64,000 nucleotides of DNA from Gelidibacter mesophilus DSM 14095 (GTDB lineage Bacteria; Bacteroidota; Bacteroidia; Flavobacteriales; Flavobacteriaceae). Shown in pieces: positions 35,840 through 45,201 of this stretch (positions are counted from its first letter, which is position 1; the number at the start of each line of letters is the position of its first letter). The position numbers were made by a program, and so were the translations under genes. The stretch is from the NCBI RefSeq assembly GCF_000423005.1, contig NZ_AUHD01000004.1, positions 186,001 to 250,000 of the forward strand, written 5' to 3'. A model generated the notes under the pieces. That model had not been told where the DNA came from. It searched no databases and saw nothing but the letters and a program-made list of their open reading frames with translations.

Positions 35840-36718
35840 TCATAAAATTCGTTTTATACCAGAGAATTCATTTTTATATTGACTAGGTGTACATTTTTTT
35901 AAATTCTTAAATACCCTATTAAAATTGGCAATATTATTAAAGCCGCAATTAAAGGCTATTTCAGAAATACTGTTGTCTTTTTCTATGAGGCGGATGGCTG
36001 CAAAACCTATTCTCACGTCATTAACATATTCTACAAAGGTTTTGCCTGTTCTCTTTTTCATAAACCTATTAAAGGACACATGGCTCATGTTCACTAAGTC
36101 AGAAACCTCGGCAAGGGTTATTTTTTTATGGTAATTTTCCTGTACAAACTCATATACGGTTTTAATTTTATCGCTATTTTCAAAACTTTCCCTATTGGCG
36201 GTGTAGGTTGATAACAACCTTTGGTTCCTGGAATTTGCAAGGTCATGAAGGATGGAAATTATTTCTAGAAAATAGTCCATACTATCTAAACGTGACACTT
36301 GTGATATTCTGCCATAAATTTCTTTAGTTGTTTTGTTTGAGAACAAGATGCCATGTATTGACCTATCAAACATATCTTTAATAGGCTTCATGATTTTTCT
36401 GGAGAGGAATTCCGTGTTAAAGAGTTGTTCGTGGAACTGTATGGTTATTTCGTGGATCTTTTTACTCTTGCAATTATGCATAACCCATCCATGATGAAGA
36501 TTTGGCCCGACCAATACCAATTCAATGTCCTCAATTTCCTCCATACTATCCCCCACAATACGCTTTACCCCTTTGGCGTTCTTTATAAAATTCAGTTCGT
36601 ATTCTGGATGAAAATGGATAGGAAAATCAAAATCATCCTTTACTCTATCAAAAACCAAAAAACTATCCTCAGGAGATAGCGGCGTGATTTCTCTATGTAC
36701 TTTTTTTAAGATTTCCAT
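35840..36718 (-). CDS. Cupin-AraC transcriptional regulator, paralogue 1
   Basis: A 292-residue regulator with an N-terminal cupin ligand-binding domain (FPIHFHPEYELNFI, then VGPNLHHGW, residues ~30-90) and a C-terminal AraC DNA-binding domain. The latter has two helix-turn-helices: ITLAEVSDLVNMSHVSFNRF, then ISEIAFNCGFNNIANFNRVF. It resembles the regulator at 52481-53380 along its whole length. It is divergent from the GH26-led operon, the classic arrangement of a local sugar-responsive activator. The His-rich cupin suggests binding of a mannan-derived sugar. It is a soluble regulator, not a hybrid two-component sensor. Confidence 0.92.
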   Translation of the reverse strand: MEILKKVHREITPLSPEDSFLVFDRVKDDFDFPIHFHPEYELNFIKNAKGVKRIVGDSMEEIEDIELVLVGPNLHHGWVMHNCKSKKIHEITIQFHEQLFNTEFLSRKIMKPIKDMFDRSIHGILFSNKTTKEIYGRISQVSRLDSMDYFLEIISILHDLANSRNQRLLSTYTANRESFENSDKIKTVYEFVQENYHKKITLAEVSDLVNMSHVSFNRFMKKRTGKTFVEYVNDVRIGFAAIRLIEKDNSISEIAFNCGFNNIANFNRVFKNLKKCTPSQYKNEFSGIKRIL

Positions 36719-36785
36719 ATAACTTGTAATAATACTTGATTATTATGATAAAATAATATCATCAAGGTGAAAGTGGTATCATTAT

Positions 36786-36808
36786 TTTTGAACATTCTAA
36801 ATTTAGAA
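36786..36808. promoter_or_regulatory. Palindromic operator candidate in front of the GH26 operon
   Basis: TTTTGAACATTCTAAA (36786-36801) resembles the palindrome upstream of susC, and TTCTAAATTTAGAA (36795-36808) is itself a perfect 14-bp palindrome. It lies between the divergent AraC and GH26 starts. Confidence 0.45.
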
Positions 36809-36828
36809 CGGCATAAAATTAGATAATT

Positions 36829-36836
36829 TACATTTG
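36829..36836 (+). promoter_or_regulatory. -7 promoter element of the GH26 operon
   Basis: TACATTTG matches TAnnTTTG and lies 32 bp before the GH26 start. No clear -33 element is seen at the usual distance, which would fit an activator-dependent promoter. Confidence 0.45.
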
Positions 36837-36867
36837 AATTGCCATAAAAACAGTAATAGTTTAACAA

Positions 36868-38028
36868 ATGCGAACATTTATTCCAAACACCTCAACCCAA
36901 TTGTTTTTGAGAAGACTGTCTGTGCTACTGATGGTCTCATTTTTAACTTCCTGTAAATCGACCTTGAATACACTCTATAAAACCCCAAGACTAGTGGATA
37001 AAAAAGCATCACCCAGTGCCCAGGTCCTGCATAAAAGATTGTTTGACATTTCAAAAAAGGGGTTTGCGGTAGGCCATCAAGATGACACCTCTTACGGGGT
37101 AGGTTGGCGACATTCAGAAGATTTGGGCGAAACCTATTCAGATGTCTATGACGTGATTGGCGATTACCCGGCAGTTTACGGTTTTGACATTGGACACTTA
37201 GAGCTTGGAAATGAAAACAATTTGGATAATGTTCCTTTTGACACGATGAGACAATTAATCATAGATGCGCATAAAAATGGCGGGATCATCACCTTAAGCT
37301 GGCATTTGGACAATCCTACCTCTGGTGGCACTTCTTGGGATCAGACACCTGCTGTAAAAGACATCTTAGACGGTGGCATACATCAGGAAAAGTATGAGCT
37401 TTGGGTGGCACGCGTAGCAGATTTTCTCAAAACATTGAATTATAATACCCAACCCATTCCTTTACTATTTAGACCCTTTCATGAAATGAACGGTTCCTGG
37501 TTTTGGTGGGGAGAGGGCAATTGCAGTGCTTCAGATTATAAAAAATTATGGAGAAATACGGTTAGACTTCTGCGTGATAAGCATCAACTGCACAACCTTT
37601 TATATGTGTATTCGCCCAATAAACTCAATCGGGAAGATAAGTATTTGAAATATTTTCCCGGCAATAGATATGTGGATATTTTAGGAATTGATATTTATGA
37701 TTTCAAAAACTCTCGAGATTACATCACTTCAGTAGTGAATGACTTGGGTGTTGTAAAAGACATAGCCAATAGAAAGAAGAAGCTTTACGCTTTCACTGAA
37801 ACTGGCATTGAGAAAATACCAACCCCAAATTGGTTTACCAGGGTGTTGTATCCGTACATAGAAGATTCAGGAATTGCCTGGATTTTGTTTTGGAGGAATG
37901 ATAGACCAGAGCATCATTATATGCCTTACAAAACCCACGAAAGCGAGAATGATTTTAAGGAGTTTGAGACCTTCGCAAAAACATTATTTTTAAAAGACAT
38001 TAACAATCTCAACCAACCAAACCACTAG
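36868..38028 (+). CDS. GH26 beta-mannanase/mannobiohydrolase lipoprotein
   Basis: A 386-residue lipoprotein (lipobox FLTSCKS, Cys29) with a GH26 catalytic domain filling the rest. The acid/base is Glu206 in FRPFHEMNGSWFWW and the nucleophile Glu311 in LYAFTETGIEKI. GH26 enzymes cut beta-1,4-mannan. Being first in an operon with a symporter, mannosylglucose phosphorylase and epimerase, as in the described Bacteroides fragilis mannan operon, it is likely to release mannobiose. It ends exactly where the symporter begins (no gap). The Cys is followed by KSTL, without an acidic export signal, so it may face the periplasm. Confidence 0.93.
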   Translation: MRTFIPNTSTQLFLRRLSVLLMVSFLTSCKSTLNTLYKTPRLVDKKASPSAQVLHKRLFDISKKGFAVGHQDDTSYGVGWRHSEDLGETYSDVYDVIGDYPAVYGFDIGHLELGNENNLDNVPFDTMRQLIIDAHKNGGIITLSWHLDNPTSGGTSWDQTPAVKDILDGGIHQEKYELWVARVADFLKTLNYNTQPIPLLFRPFHEMNGSWFWWGEGNCSASDYKKLWRNTVRLLRDKHQLHNLLYVYSPNKLNREDKYLKYFPGNRYVDILGIDIYDFKNSRDYITSVVNDLGVVKDIANRKKKLYAFTETGIEKIPTPNWFTRVLYPYIEDSGIAWILFWRNDRPEHHYMPYKTHESENDFKEFETFAKTLFLKDINNLNQPNH

Positions 38029-39861
38029 ATGTTACAAAGTTTAGACATCCTTATTATCGTGGCCTATTTACTGACCACCATAGTCATAGGGCTCATATTG
38101 AGAAAAAAGGCCCAACGCAGTAAAGATGATTACCTGTTAGGCGGCAAATCGTTGCCATGGTATATGCTGGGACTCTCCAATGCTTCTGGAATGTTTGATA
38201 TTTCCGGAACGATTTGGTTAGTCACCTTAATGTTTGCCTATGGGGTAAAGAGTGCCTGGATTCCGTGGCTATGGCCCGTGTTCAATCAAGTATTCTTGAT
38301 GGTGTATCTCTCCAAATGGCTCCGTAGGTCTAATGCCACTACGGGTGCGGAGTGGATCCAAACCCGATTTGGATTTGGAAAAGGTGGCCGGTTATCACAT
38401 AATATAGTGGTTATTTTTGCCCTATTAAGCTGTTTGGGCTTTTTGGCCTATGGGTTTATAGGGTTGGGGAAATTTGTGGAAATCTTTATCCCATGGGAAA
38501 CCGTAAGCAATTATATCCCTTTCAATGTGGCGCCAGAATATGTGCCCCACTTTTACGGCATTATGGTTACGCTTTTTGCGGTGTTCTATTCCCTACTCGG
38601 TGGAATGTCTGGTATTGTATGGGCAGATGTGCTACAATTTGCAATCATGACGGTTTCAGCATTGGTGATTGCCTATATTGGTTATCAAGCCATCGGAAAC
38701 AATCTGTTAATTGTGCCGGAGGGCTGGATGAGCCCGTTCTTTGGATGGGAGCTCGATATGGATTGGAGCGAAATCATTCCTCAGGTCAACGAAAAAATAA
38801 AATCAGACGGATACAGTTTATTTACGGTCTTTTTTATGATGATGATCTTTAAGGGCGTTTTGGTAAGTGTGGCCGGACCTGCACCTAATTATGACATGCA
38901 AAAAATCCTTTCAACAAAATCTCCTCAGGAGGCGTCTAAAATGAGCGGGTTTGTTTCTGTGGTCTTAATGCCCATCCGCTATTTAATGATTGCGGGCTTT
39001 GCTGCACTGGCCATTATATTCTATGATAGATTGGATTTGATCACTGCTACTGGCGATGTGGATTTTGAGCTGATCCTACCAGCAGCAATTAAAGAATTTT
39101 TACCCGTAGGCCTCCTGGGCCTCTTGCTGGCAGGGCTTCTCGCCGCGTTTATGTCAACTTTTGCTGGCACTCTTAACGCCGCCCAGGCCTATCTGATCAA
39201 TGATATATATTTAAAATATAAGAAAACCGACGCCACCTCTTCCCAGATCAAACTGATGAATTATGGTTCTGGAATTGCAGTCGTTATCGTCAGTATTATC
39301 TTAGGCTTTTTTGTGGAAGACGTTAATTCCGTGTTGCAATGGTTGGTATCGGCATTGTTTGGTAGCTATGTGGTGGCCAATGTTTTGAAATGGCATTGGT
39401 GGCGTTTTAATGGTGAAGGATTTTTCTGGGGCATGGTGGCCGGAATGATTCCAGCACTTATACTCCCGCTCATCTTTACACAAACTTTAGATCTCTATTA
39501 CTTTCCGATACTTTTGCTAACCTCGGCTATAGGTTGTATTGTAGGCACCTATTCTGCGCCTCCAACAGAAATAGAAGTGTTAAAATCCTTTTACACCAAT
39601 GTGAGACCATGGGGATTTTGGAAACCAATCCACGATCAAATCATTGTAGACCATCCTAAGGTCAAAAAGAACACCAAGTTTGGTCGGGATATGTTTAATG
39701 TGGTTATAGGCATTATCGCCCAAACGGCATTAGTAATATTACCTATGTATTTGATTTTTAGACAGAACACACCAGTATATATATTAATTGTGGTACTTAT
39801 CATTTGTATTTATCTCTTAAAACGATTTTGGTGGAATACTTTAAACGAAAAACTTGATTAG
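38029..39861 (+). CDS. Sodium:solute symporter, probable mannobiose transporter
   Basis: A 610-residue polytopic membrane protein of the SSS family with about 13-14 helices. Family features are KDDYLLGGKSLPWYMLGLSN near the N-terminus, SLLGGMSGIVWADVLQF (sodium-binding helix region) and LLAGLLAAFMSTFAGTLNAA. It would import mannobiose or related disaccharides over the inner membrane with sodium. Substrate assignment rests on its place between GH26 and the GH130 phosphorylase. The start codon follows the GH26 stop codon directly and the next gene starts 1 bp after its stop. Confidence 0.92.
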   Translation: MLQSLDILIIVAYLLTTIVIGLILRKKAQRSKDDYLLGGKSLPWYMLGLSNASGMFDISGTIWLVTLMFAYGVKSAWIPWLWPVFNQVFLMVYLSKWLRRSNATTGAEWIQTRFGFGKGGRLSHNIVVIFALLSCLGFLAYGFIGLGKFVEIFIPWETVSNYIPFNVAPEYVPHFYGIMVTLFAVFYSLLGGMSGIVWADVLQFAIMTVSALVIAYIGYQAIGNNLLIVPEGWMSPFFGWELDMDWSEIIPQVNEKIKSDGYSLFTVFFMMMIFKGVLVSVAGPAPNYDMQKILSTKSPQEASKMSGFVSVVLMPIRYLMIAGFAALAIIFYDRLDLITATGDVDFELILPAAIKEFLPVGLLGLLLAGLLAAFMSTFAGTLNAAQAYLINDIYLKYKKTDATSSQIKLMNYGSGIAVVIVSIILGFFVEDVNSVLQWLVSALFGSYVVANVLKWHWWRFNGEGFFWGMVAGMIPALILPLIFTQTLDLYYFPILLLTSAIGCIVGTYSAPPTEIEVLKSFYTNVRPWGFWKPIHDQIIVDHPKVKKNTKFGRDMFNVVIGIIAQTALVILPMYLIFRQNTPVYILIVVLIICIYLLKRFWWNTLNEKLD

Positions 39862-39862
39862 C

Positions 39863-41050
39863 ATGCACGAACAATTGAAAATAAAACATCAAAAGCTTGA
39901 AAAGGTCATGATGGTACACAATGATCTTCTTCACAAGAAAAATAGCCCTTGCCCCACCTACAATGGCATCTATGAACGCTATAAAAACCCTATCGTCACG
40001 GCAGACCATGTACCATTGACCTGGCGTTTTGATTTTGATGAAGTGTCAAATCCTTATCAAATGGAACGGATAGGATTTAATGCCACCTTTAACGCAGGTG
40101 CCATTAAATGGAACAATAATTACGTTTTATGTGTGCGTGTGGAAGGCAATGATAGGAAATCATTTTTCGCCATAGCAGAAAGTCCCAATGGCGTTGATAA
40201 TTTTGTGTTTTGGGAAAAGCCCTGTATTATTCCACAACTTAAAGACAACCCTGATACCAACACCTATGATATGCGTCTGACCCAGCATCAGGATGGTTGG
40301 GTCTACGGCATATTCTGTACAGAACGGAAAGACCCAAAAGCGCCATCTGGAGATACCAGCGCTGCTATTGCCAATGCAGGAATTGTAAGAACAAAAGATT
40401 TGTTGAACTGGGAACGCCTCCCAGATTTGGTCTCCAATTCCGGCCAGCAAAGAAATGTGGTCATGCATCCTGAATTTGTCAACGGTAAATATGCCGTTTA
40501 TACCAGGCCTCAGGACGGGTTCATTCAAGTTGGCGCAGGCGGCGGAATTGGCCTGGGCTACGTAACCGACATGATCAATCCGATAGTAGAAAATGAAACA
40601 ATCATAAACAATAAAGTATACCATACCATTTTCGAGTTGAAAAACGGTTTGGGACCAGCGCCAATTAAAACGGATAAAGGCTGGTTGCATTTAGCCCATG
40701 GCGTGCGCAATACAGCGGCAGGATTGCGCTACACCTTATACATGTTTATGACCGGTTTAAATGACATCTCTAAAGTCATCCACCAACCAGCAGGCCATTT
40801 TATGGGCCCTGTTGCCGAAGAACGTGTGGGCGATGTTTCCAACGTACTCTTTTCCAACGGATGGATTGCAGATGCTGACGGCAAAGTCTATATATATTAT
40901 GCTTCCTCTGACACCAGAATGCATGTAGCCACCTCAACAGTGGACAAACTTGTAGATTATGTTATGAATTCCCCAAAAGACAAGTACACCTCCGCAGGTT
41001 CGGTTCAGAACATCATCACTCTTATTGACAAAAACAAAAAAACAGTGTAA
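39863..41050 (+). CDS. GH130_1 4-O-beta-D-mannosyl-D-glucose phosphorylase
   Basis: This cytosolic protein of 395 residues shows the five-bladed propeller sequence of GH130 subfamily 1: FNATFNAGAIKWNN, TYDMRLTQHQDGWVYGIFC with the conserved Asp136 (probable catalytic acid, by comparison with the described B. fragilis enzyme), GIVRTKDLLNWERLPD, and WLHLAHGVRNTAAGLRY. The enzyme splits mannosyl-beta-1,4-glucose with phosphate to mannose 1-phosphate and glucose. The start is ATG 39863; a TTG nine bases earlier is in frame. Its stop overlaps the start of the epimerase gene, whose product supplies its substrate. Confidence 0.93.
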   Translation: MHEQLKIKHQKLEKVMMVHNDLLHKKNSPCPTYNGIYERYKNPIVTADHVPLTWRFDFDEVSNPYQMERIGFNATFNAGAIKWNNNYVLCVRVEGNDRKSFFAIAESPNGVDNFVFWEKPCIIPQLKDNPDTNTYDMRLTQHQDGWVYGIFCTERKDPKAPSGDTSAAIANAGIVRTKDLLNWERLPDLVSNSGQQRNVVMHPEFVNGKYAVYTRPQDGFIQVGAGGGIGLGYVTDMINPIVENETIINNKVYHTIFELKNGLGPAPIKTDKGWLHLAHGVRNTAAGLRYTLYMFMTGLNDISKVIHQPAGHFMGPVAEERVGDVSNVLFSNGWIADADGKVYIYYASSDTRMHVATSTVDKLVDYVMNSPKDKYTSAGSVQNIITLIDKNKKTV

Positions 41051-42237
41051 TGGAGGAAGACTACAACAACCTTAGGCAAGCATTACATACGGAATTACAC
41101 GCCATCCTTAACTATTGGCAGAATAATACCGTGGATGGACTGCACGGGGGGTTTGTTGGAAAAAGAGATTTTTATAATAATTTAATTCCGAAGGCATCTA
41201 AGGGAATAATACTTAATACCAGAATTCTTTGGGCTTTTTCTGCGGCTTCCAATTATTTAAAAAGCGATACCTATACATCCATCTGTAAAAGGTCTTATGA
41301 CTATTTACAAACCAAGTTTCGGGACAAGGTCAACAAAGGTGTTTTTTGGGAACTCGATTATGTAGGCCAACCCGTCAATAGTCGAAAACAAGCCTATGCA
41401 CAAGCATTTGCAATTTATGCCTTGTCTGAATATTACACATTTTCTAAAAATGAGGATGCCAAACACTGGGCCATTGAACTTTTCGAATGTTTGGAACTGC
41501 ATGCTAGAGACAAAAAACATTTGGGTTATCTGGAAGCCTTCAATGAAGACTGGACCGAGATTAAAGACATGAGACTGAGTGATAAAGACATGAATGCCGC
41601 AAAAACAATGAACACCCACCTTCATGTTTTGGAAGCCTATACCTCATTGCTCAAGATATATGATCATCATCCGCTTAAAGACGCTTTGAAGCTGCTAATT
41701 GAACTATTCCATCAAAAATTTTTGAATTGCGAACATCATTACGACTTATTTTTTGATGAAAATTGGACCTTGTTAAGTGATTCCGTGTCCTATGGGCATG
41801 ACATAGAAGCCGCTTGGTTGGTTATGGATGCGGCCGAACTGGTGGGGGATGAAAAATTACTAACGCATGCCAAGAACATAGCACTTAAAGTAGCGGACAC
41901 TTTTATTGCGGAAGCGGTAGACTCTGATGGTGGTGTGTTTAATGAAAAAAACAGAACAACTGCGCATATAGATACAGATAAACATTGGTGGCCACAAGTG
42001 GAAGCGCTTGTAGGGCTGGATTATGCCTATGCGCTCACACAAGACCCAAAGTATGCCAAATGTGCATTACAGATCTGGGATTTTACTAAAAACAATCTCA
42101 TAGACCATGACCATGGTGAATGGCATTTTAGAGTGGATAAAGAAGGCAACAACTATAGTCAAGAAGATAAGGTGAGTATGTGGAAAGCTCCTTATCATAC
42201 CACAAGAGCTTGCATAAAATTAAACACAAACATATGA
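41050..42237 (+). CDS. AGE-family mannobiose/cellobiose 2-epimerase
   Basis: A 395-residue (alpha/alpha)6-barrel enzyme of the N-acylglucosamine 2-epimerase family. NYWQNNTVDGLHGGFVG, KGIILNTRILWAFSAA, GVFWELDYVGQPVN, MNTHLHVLEAYT, YGHDIEAAWLVMDAA and DKHWWPQVEALVG supply the conserved Arg and His residues. In mannan pathways it converts mannobiose to mannosylglucose for the GH130 phosphorylase. It is cytosolic with no signal peptide. The start codon overlaps the phosphorylase stop (TAATG) and its stop overlaps the next start (ATGA). Confidence 0.93.
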   Translation: MEEDYNNLRQALHTELHAILNYWQNNTVDGLHGGFVGKRDFYNNLIPKASKGIILNTRILWAFSAASNYLKSDTYTSICKRSYDYLQTKFRDKVNKGVFWELDYVGQPVNSRKQAYAQAFAIYALSEYYTFSKNEDAKHWAIELFECLELHARDKKHLGYLEAFNEDWTEIKDMRLSDKDMNAAKTMNTHLHVLEAYTSLLKIYDHHPLKDALKLLIELFHQKFLNCEHHYDLFFDENWTLLSDSVSYGHDIEAAWLVMDAAELVGDEKLLTHAKNIALKVADTFIAEAVDSDGGVFNEKNRTTAHIDTDKHWWPQVEALVGLDYAYALTQDPKYAKCALQIWDFTKNNLIDHDHGEWHFRVDKEGNNYSQEDKVSMWKAPYHTTRACIKLNTNI

Positions 42238-43778
42238 AAAAATTAAAGATTGTTTTTGCCTTAGTATGCATGGCCTTATTTATTTATAGTTGTTCCAAAG
42301 ATGACAAAGTAACCCCAGATCCCAATGCTACCCTCAAAATAACTACAGAAAGCAATACTGTCTCTGAACTATCTACCACAGGTTCCTTCACCCTGACCTT
42401 GAGTGCTGCATTAAGCACAACAACAACGGTAAGCTATACGGTAAGCGGCACTGCCAAAAACGGCACGGACTATCAAAACATAGCCAGTACTGCTGTAATA
42501 CCCGCAAATAGCACCGTGGCAACCATTGAGGTCACTATTTTGGAAGATACAGTCGCTGAAGACATTGAAACCATTACCCTCACTTTAAACAGTACCAATA
42601 ATGGCAACGTCACTATTGTTTCACCAAAGTCCGCCACCATAAGCATCACAGACGGTACCACGGCGTATGTATTACTTCCGGAAGACACCCCAAATTATAT
42701 GGTGAATCCTAATTCTACTCCAGAAACTATTGCGTTATTCTATAACTTAAAAATCTTGTCTAAAACTAAATTTATTGTGGGACAGCAAGATGCATTTAAC
42801 AGCTTTTACAATAACAACGCAGGCGACTCAGACATGAAGAAGGCCACGGGAAGCGATCCAGGCTTGTTAGGATCTGATTTTATGTTTATCACAGATGACA
42901 ATAATGATGGAAGCGCTTCTAACTGGTTCTATCAACAAGAACAAACTATTAAGGCAAATGTGGTTGAAGCCTATGACAAGGGCATGGTAAACGTGTTCTG
43001 TTGGCACTTGAGGGAACCTTTTGAGGGCACGGAATTCTATACCAGTGCCATGACTGATTTTCAAAAGAACAATGCGTTTATAAGCATCTTACCCGGCGGT
43101 GAAAACCATGACTATTATAAACAAAAATTACAAAAGGTAGCTGAAGTTGCCAATAGCATGATGGGAAGTGATGGTCAATTGATCCCTTTTGTATTTAGAC
43201 CATTCCATGAATTTGATGGCGATTGGTTCTGGTGGGGTGCCGCATATTGCACCCCACAGCAATACAAAACCTTATGGCAGTTTACAGTAAATTATTTAAA
43301 AGATGAACTCCATGTGAGAAACATTCTGTATGCATACTCACCAGATAAAAATTTCACGACCCCAACCGATTACTTAAGTAGATATCCAGGAGACAATTAT
43401 GTAGATATACTTGGAATGGATAACTATGGCGATTTTGATAATATGGGTCAAATGGCTTTGGAGAACGCCAATCAAAAGCTGCAAGTCATATCAAATCTGG
43501 CTATAGAAAAGGTAAAAATCAGTGCGTTGACGGAATCTTGTTTTTTCGTCACCCCGGGCCAAACCAACCCTATCCCGAATTTTTATACCAGTAACCTTTA
43601 CAATGCCTTATCAAATAATAATATTGAAATAAGCTTTATGATGTTCTGGAACAACAGCCAGGACACCTATTGCACCCCCGTACCAGGTGTTTCCGGTACA
43701 GCGGATTTTATCGAATTTGCCAATAAACCGCGAACTGTCCTACAGACTGATTTACCAAACATGTATCAATTGCCATGA
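42234..43778 (+). CDS. Calx-beta-GH26 surface mannanase lipoprotein
   Basis: From ATG 42234 the protein has 514 residues: lipobox IYSCSKDDK (Cys20, followed by the acidic export signal KDD, hence probably surface-exposed), a Calx-beta domain (about 32-140, with SGTAKNGTDYQNI and EDIETITLTL) and a GH26 domain (about 155-514). The acid/base is Glu326 in FRPFHEFDGDWFWW, the nucleophile Glu434 in SALTESCFF. It is likely an endo-mannanase at the cell surface. The upstream in-frame extension lies inside the epimerase gene and is discounted. It overlaps both neighbours by 4 nt. Confidence 0.92.
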   Translation: MKKLKIVFALVCMALFIYSCSKDDKVTPDPNATLKITTESNTVSELSTTGSFTLTLSAALSTTTTVSYTVSGTAKNGTDYQNIASTAVIPANSTVATIEVTILEDTVAEDIETITLTLNSTNNGNVTIVSPKSATISITDGTTAYVLLPEDTPNYMVNPNSTPETIALFYNLKILSKTKFIVGQQDAFNSFYNNNAGDSDMKKATGSDPGLLGSDFMFITDDNNDGSASNWFYQQEQTIKANVVEAYDKGMVNVFCWHLREPFEGTEFYTSAMTDFQKNNAFISILPGGENHDYYKQKLQKVAEVANSMMGSDGQLIPFVFRPFHEFDGDWFWWGAAYCTPQQYKTLWQFTVNYLKDELHVRNILYAYSPDKNFTTPTDYLSRYPGDNYVDILGMDNYGDFDNMGQMALENANQKLQVISNLAIEKVKISALTESCFFVTPGQTNPIPNFYTSNLYNALSNNNIEISFMMFWNNSQDTYCTPVPGVSGTADFIEFANKPRTVLQTDLPNMYQLP

Positions 43779-45112
43779 AGATAAAAACACACTCTATTAA
43801 AGTCTATCTTGTTGTTGTATGTACAGCTTTATTGATCTCTTGTAAAGCAACCAAAACAGTTATGGAACAATCTGCTAAAGATTCCACATTCATTACGGTC
43901 CGTGATTCAAAATTTTATAAGCAAGGAAAGCCCTATTATTTCGTGGGCGCCAATTATTGGTATGGCCCGATAATAGCATCTGAAAAAACAGGAGATCGTG
44001 AGCGTCTCCTAAAAGAGCTGGACCTCATGAAAGACGTGGGCATTGACAATCTCCGGATCTTGGTGGGAGCAGAAGGCCATGGCGGTGATTCCAGAGTCTA
44101 CCCTACTTTACAGCCTGAACAGGGTGTTTATAATGAAGATTTGTTGGACGGGCTGGATTTCCTATTGGCAGAAATGGAAAAACGGGAAATGTATGCCGTT
44201 TTGTATCTCAATAACAATTGGATTTGGTCTGGGGGCATGTCTGAATATTTGACGTGGAATGGCTACGGAGAAGTTCCAAACCCTTTTTTAGAGCAGTATT
44301 CATGGGATGATTATATGAACTATACCAAACAATTCCACAGCTGCAACCCCTGTATGCAGGCCTTTAGGCAGCATGTAAAATTCATCATCGGACGAACGAA
44401 TGCCTATACCAACAAAAAATACACCGAAGACCCTACCATCATGTCTTGGCAGGTGGCCAATGAGCCACGCGTGCTAATGACCCCAGATCATGAAAAACCC
44501 TTTTCAAAATGGCTCAATGAAACCGTAGATCTTATTGAATCCTTAGATGGCAATCACCTCATTTCAACGGGTGCAGAAGGAAAAGCCAGTTATCTTCAGG
44601 ATATAAACATGTATGGACGTTTGCATTCCAATCCAAATATTGATTATTTAACGATGCATATGTGGCCTAAAAACTGGGGTTGGTATGACATCAATAATGA
44701 AGCGGTTAGCACACAAGAATCCATAACGCAAGCCAATCTATATATGAATGAACATATCTTGGTGGCCCAAAGCCTTAAAAAACCAATTGTGATGTCAGAA
44801 TTTGGGTTCCCTCGTGAAAAGGAGAGCCTTTTTCCTGAGTCTTCCATTGAAAATAGAAACACCTTTTACAAGGCTATATTTGAAAGGATTATAAAGAGCC
44901 AACAAAAGAAAACGCCTTTTGCCGGTTTAAATTTTTGGGGGTTCGCAGGCTTTGCCAAAACACATCCTGAAAACGGCAAGTGGTTCCATGGCGATGATTT
45001 TAGTGCAGATCCTCCACAAGAACCTCAAGGATTAAATTCTGTATTTGCCTCAGACCTTTCCACCTTATTACTTATAAAAGACACCAATAGTAAATTAATT
45101 TTATTTGAGTAG
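43775..45112 (+). CDS. GH5 beta-mannanase (subfamily 7-like) lipoprotein
   Basis: A 445-residue lipoprotein (LISCKAT, Cys23). The GH5 barrel shows YFVGANYWYGPIIAS, NLRILVGAEG, MSWQVANEPRV (acid/base Glu230) and PIVMSEFGFPRE (nucleophile Glu342). The N-terminal YFVGANYWYG/NLRI pattern is that of GH5_7 mannanases. It is the last gene of the plus-strand operon, overlapping the Calx-beta-GH26 gene by 4 nt, and is followed by a strong terminator. Confidence 0.92.
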   Translation: MKIKTHSIKVYLVVVCTALLISCKATKTVMEQSAKDSTFITVRDSKFYKQGKPYYFVGANYWYGPIIASEKTGDRERLLKELDLMKDVGIDNLRILVGAEGHGGDSRVYPTLQPEQGVYNEDLLDGLDFLLAEMEKREMYAVLYLNNNWIWSGGMSEYLTWNGYGEVPNPFLEQYSWDDYMNYTKQFHSCNPCMQAFRQHVKFIIGRTNAYTNKKYTEDPTIMSWQVANEPRVLMTPDHEKPFSKWLNETVDLIESLDGNHLISTGAEGKASYLQDINMYGRLHSNPNIDYLTMHMWPKNWGWYDINNEAVSTQESITQANLYMNEHILVAQSLKKPIVMSEFGFPREKESLFPESSIENRNTFYKAIFERIIKSQQKKTPFAGLNFWGFAGFAKTHPENGKWFHGDDFSADPPQEPQGLNSVFASDLSTLLLIKDTNSKLILFE

Positions 45113-45115
45113 CCA

Positions 45116-45150
45116 AAAATCCCAGAATTAATTATCTATTCTGGGATTTT
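45116..45150. terminator. Bidirectional terminator between convergent operons
   Basis: AAAATCCCAGAAT (45116-45128) pairs exactly with ATTCTGGGATTTT (45138-45150) across a 9-nt loop, with T runs on both sides. It lies 3 bp after the GH5 stop and serves the converging PD40 gene as well. Confidence 0.9.
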
Positions 45151-45201
45151 TATTTTGGGATTCCCCATTAAAACTGCCCTGTAGTTTTTGATGCTTTCAT
45201 C

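Noticed and set aside
40160-40690. 176-residue minus-strand frame opposite the GH130 gene
   Set aside because: Antisense shadow of a conserved enzyme gene inside a tight operon.
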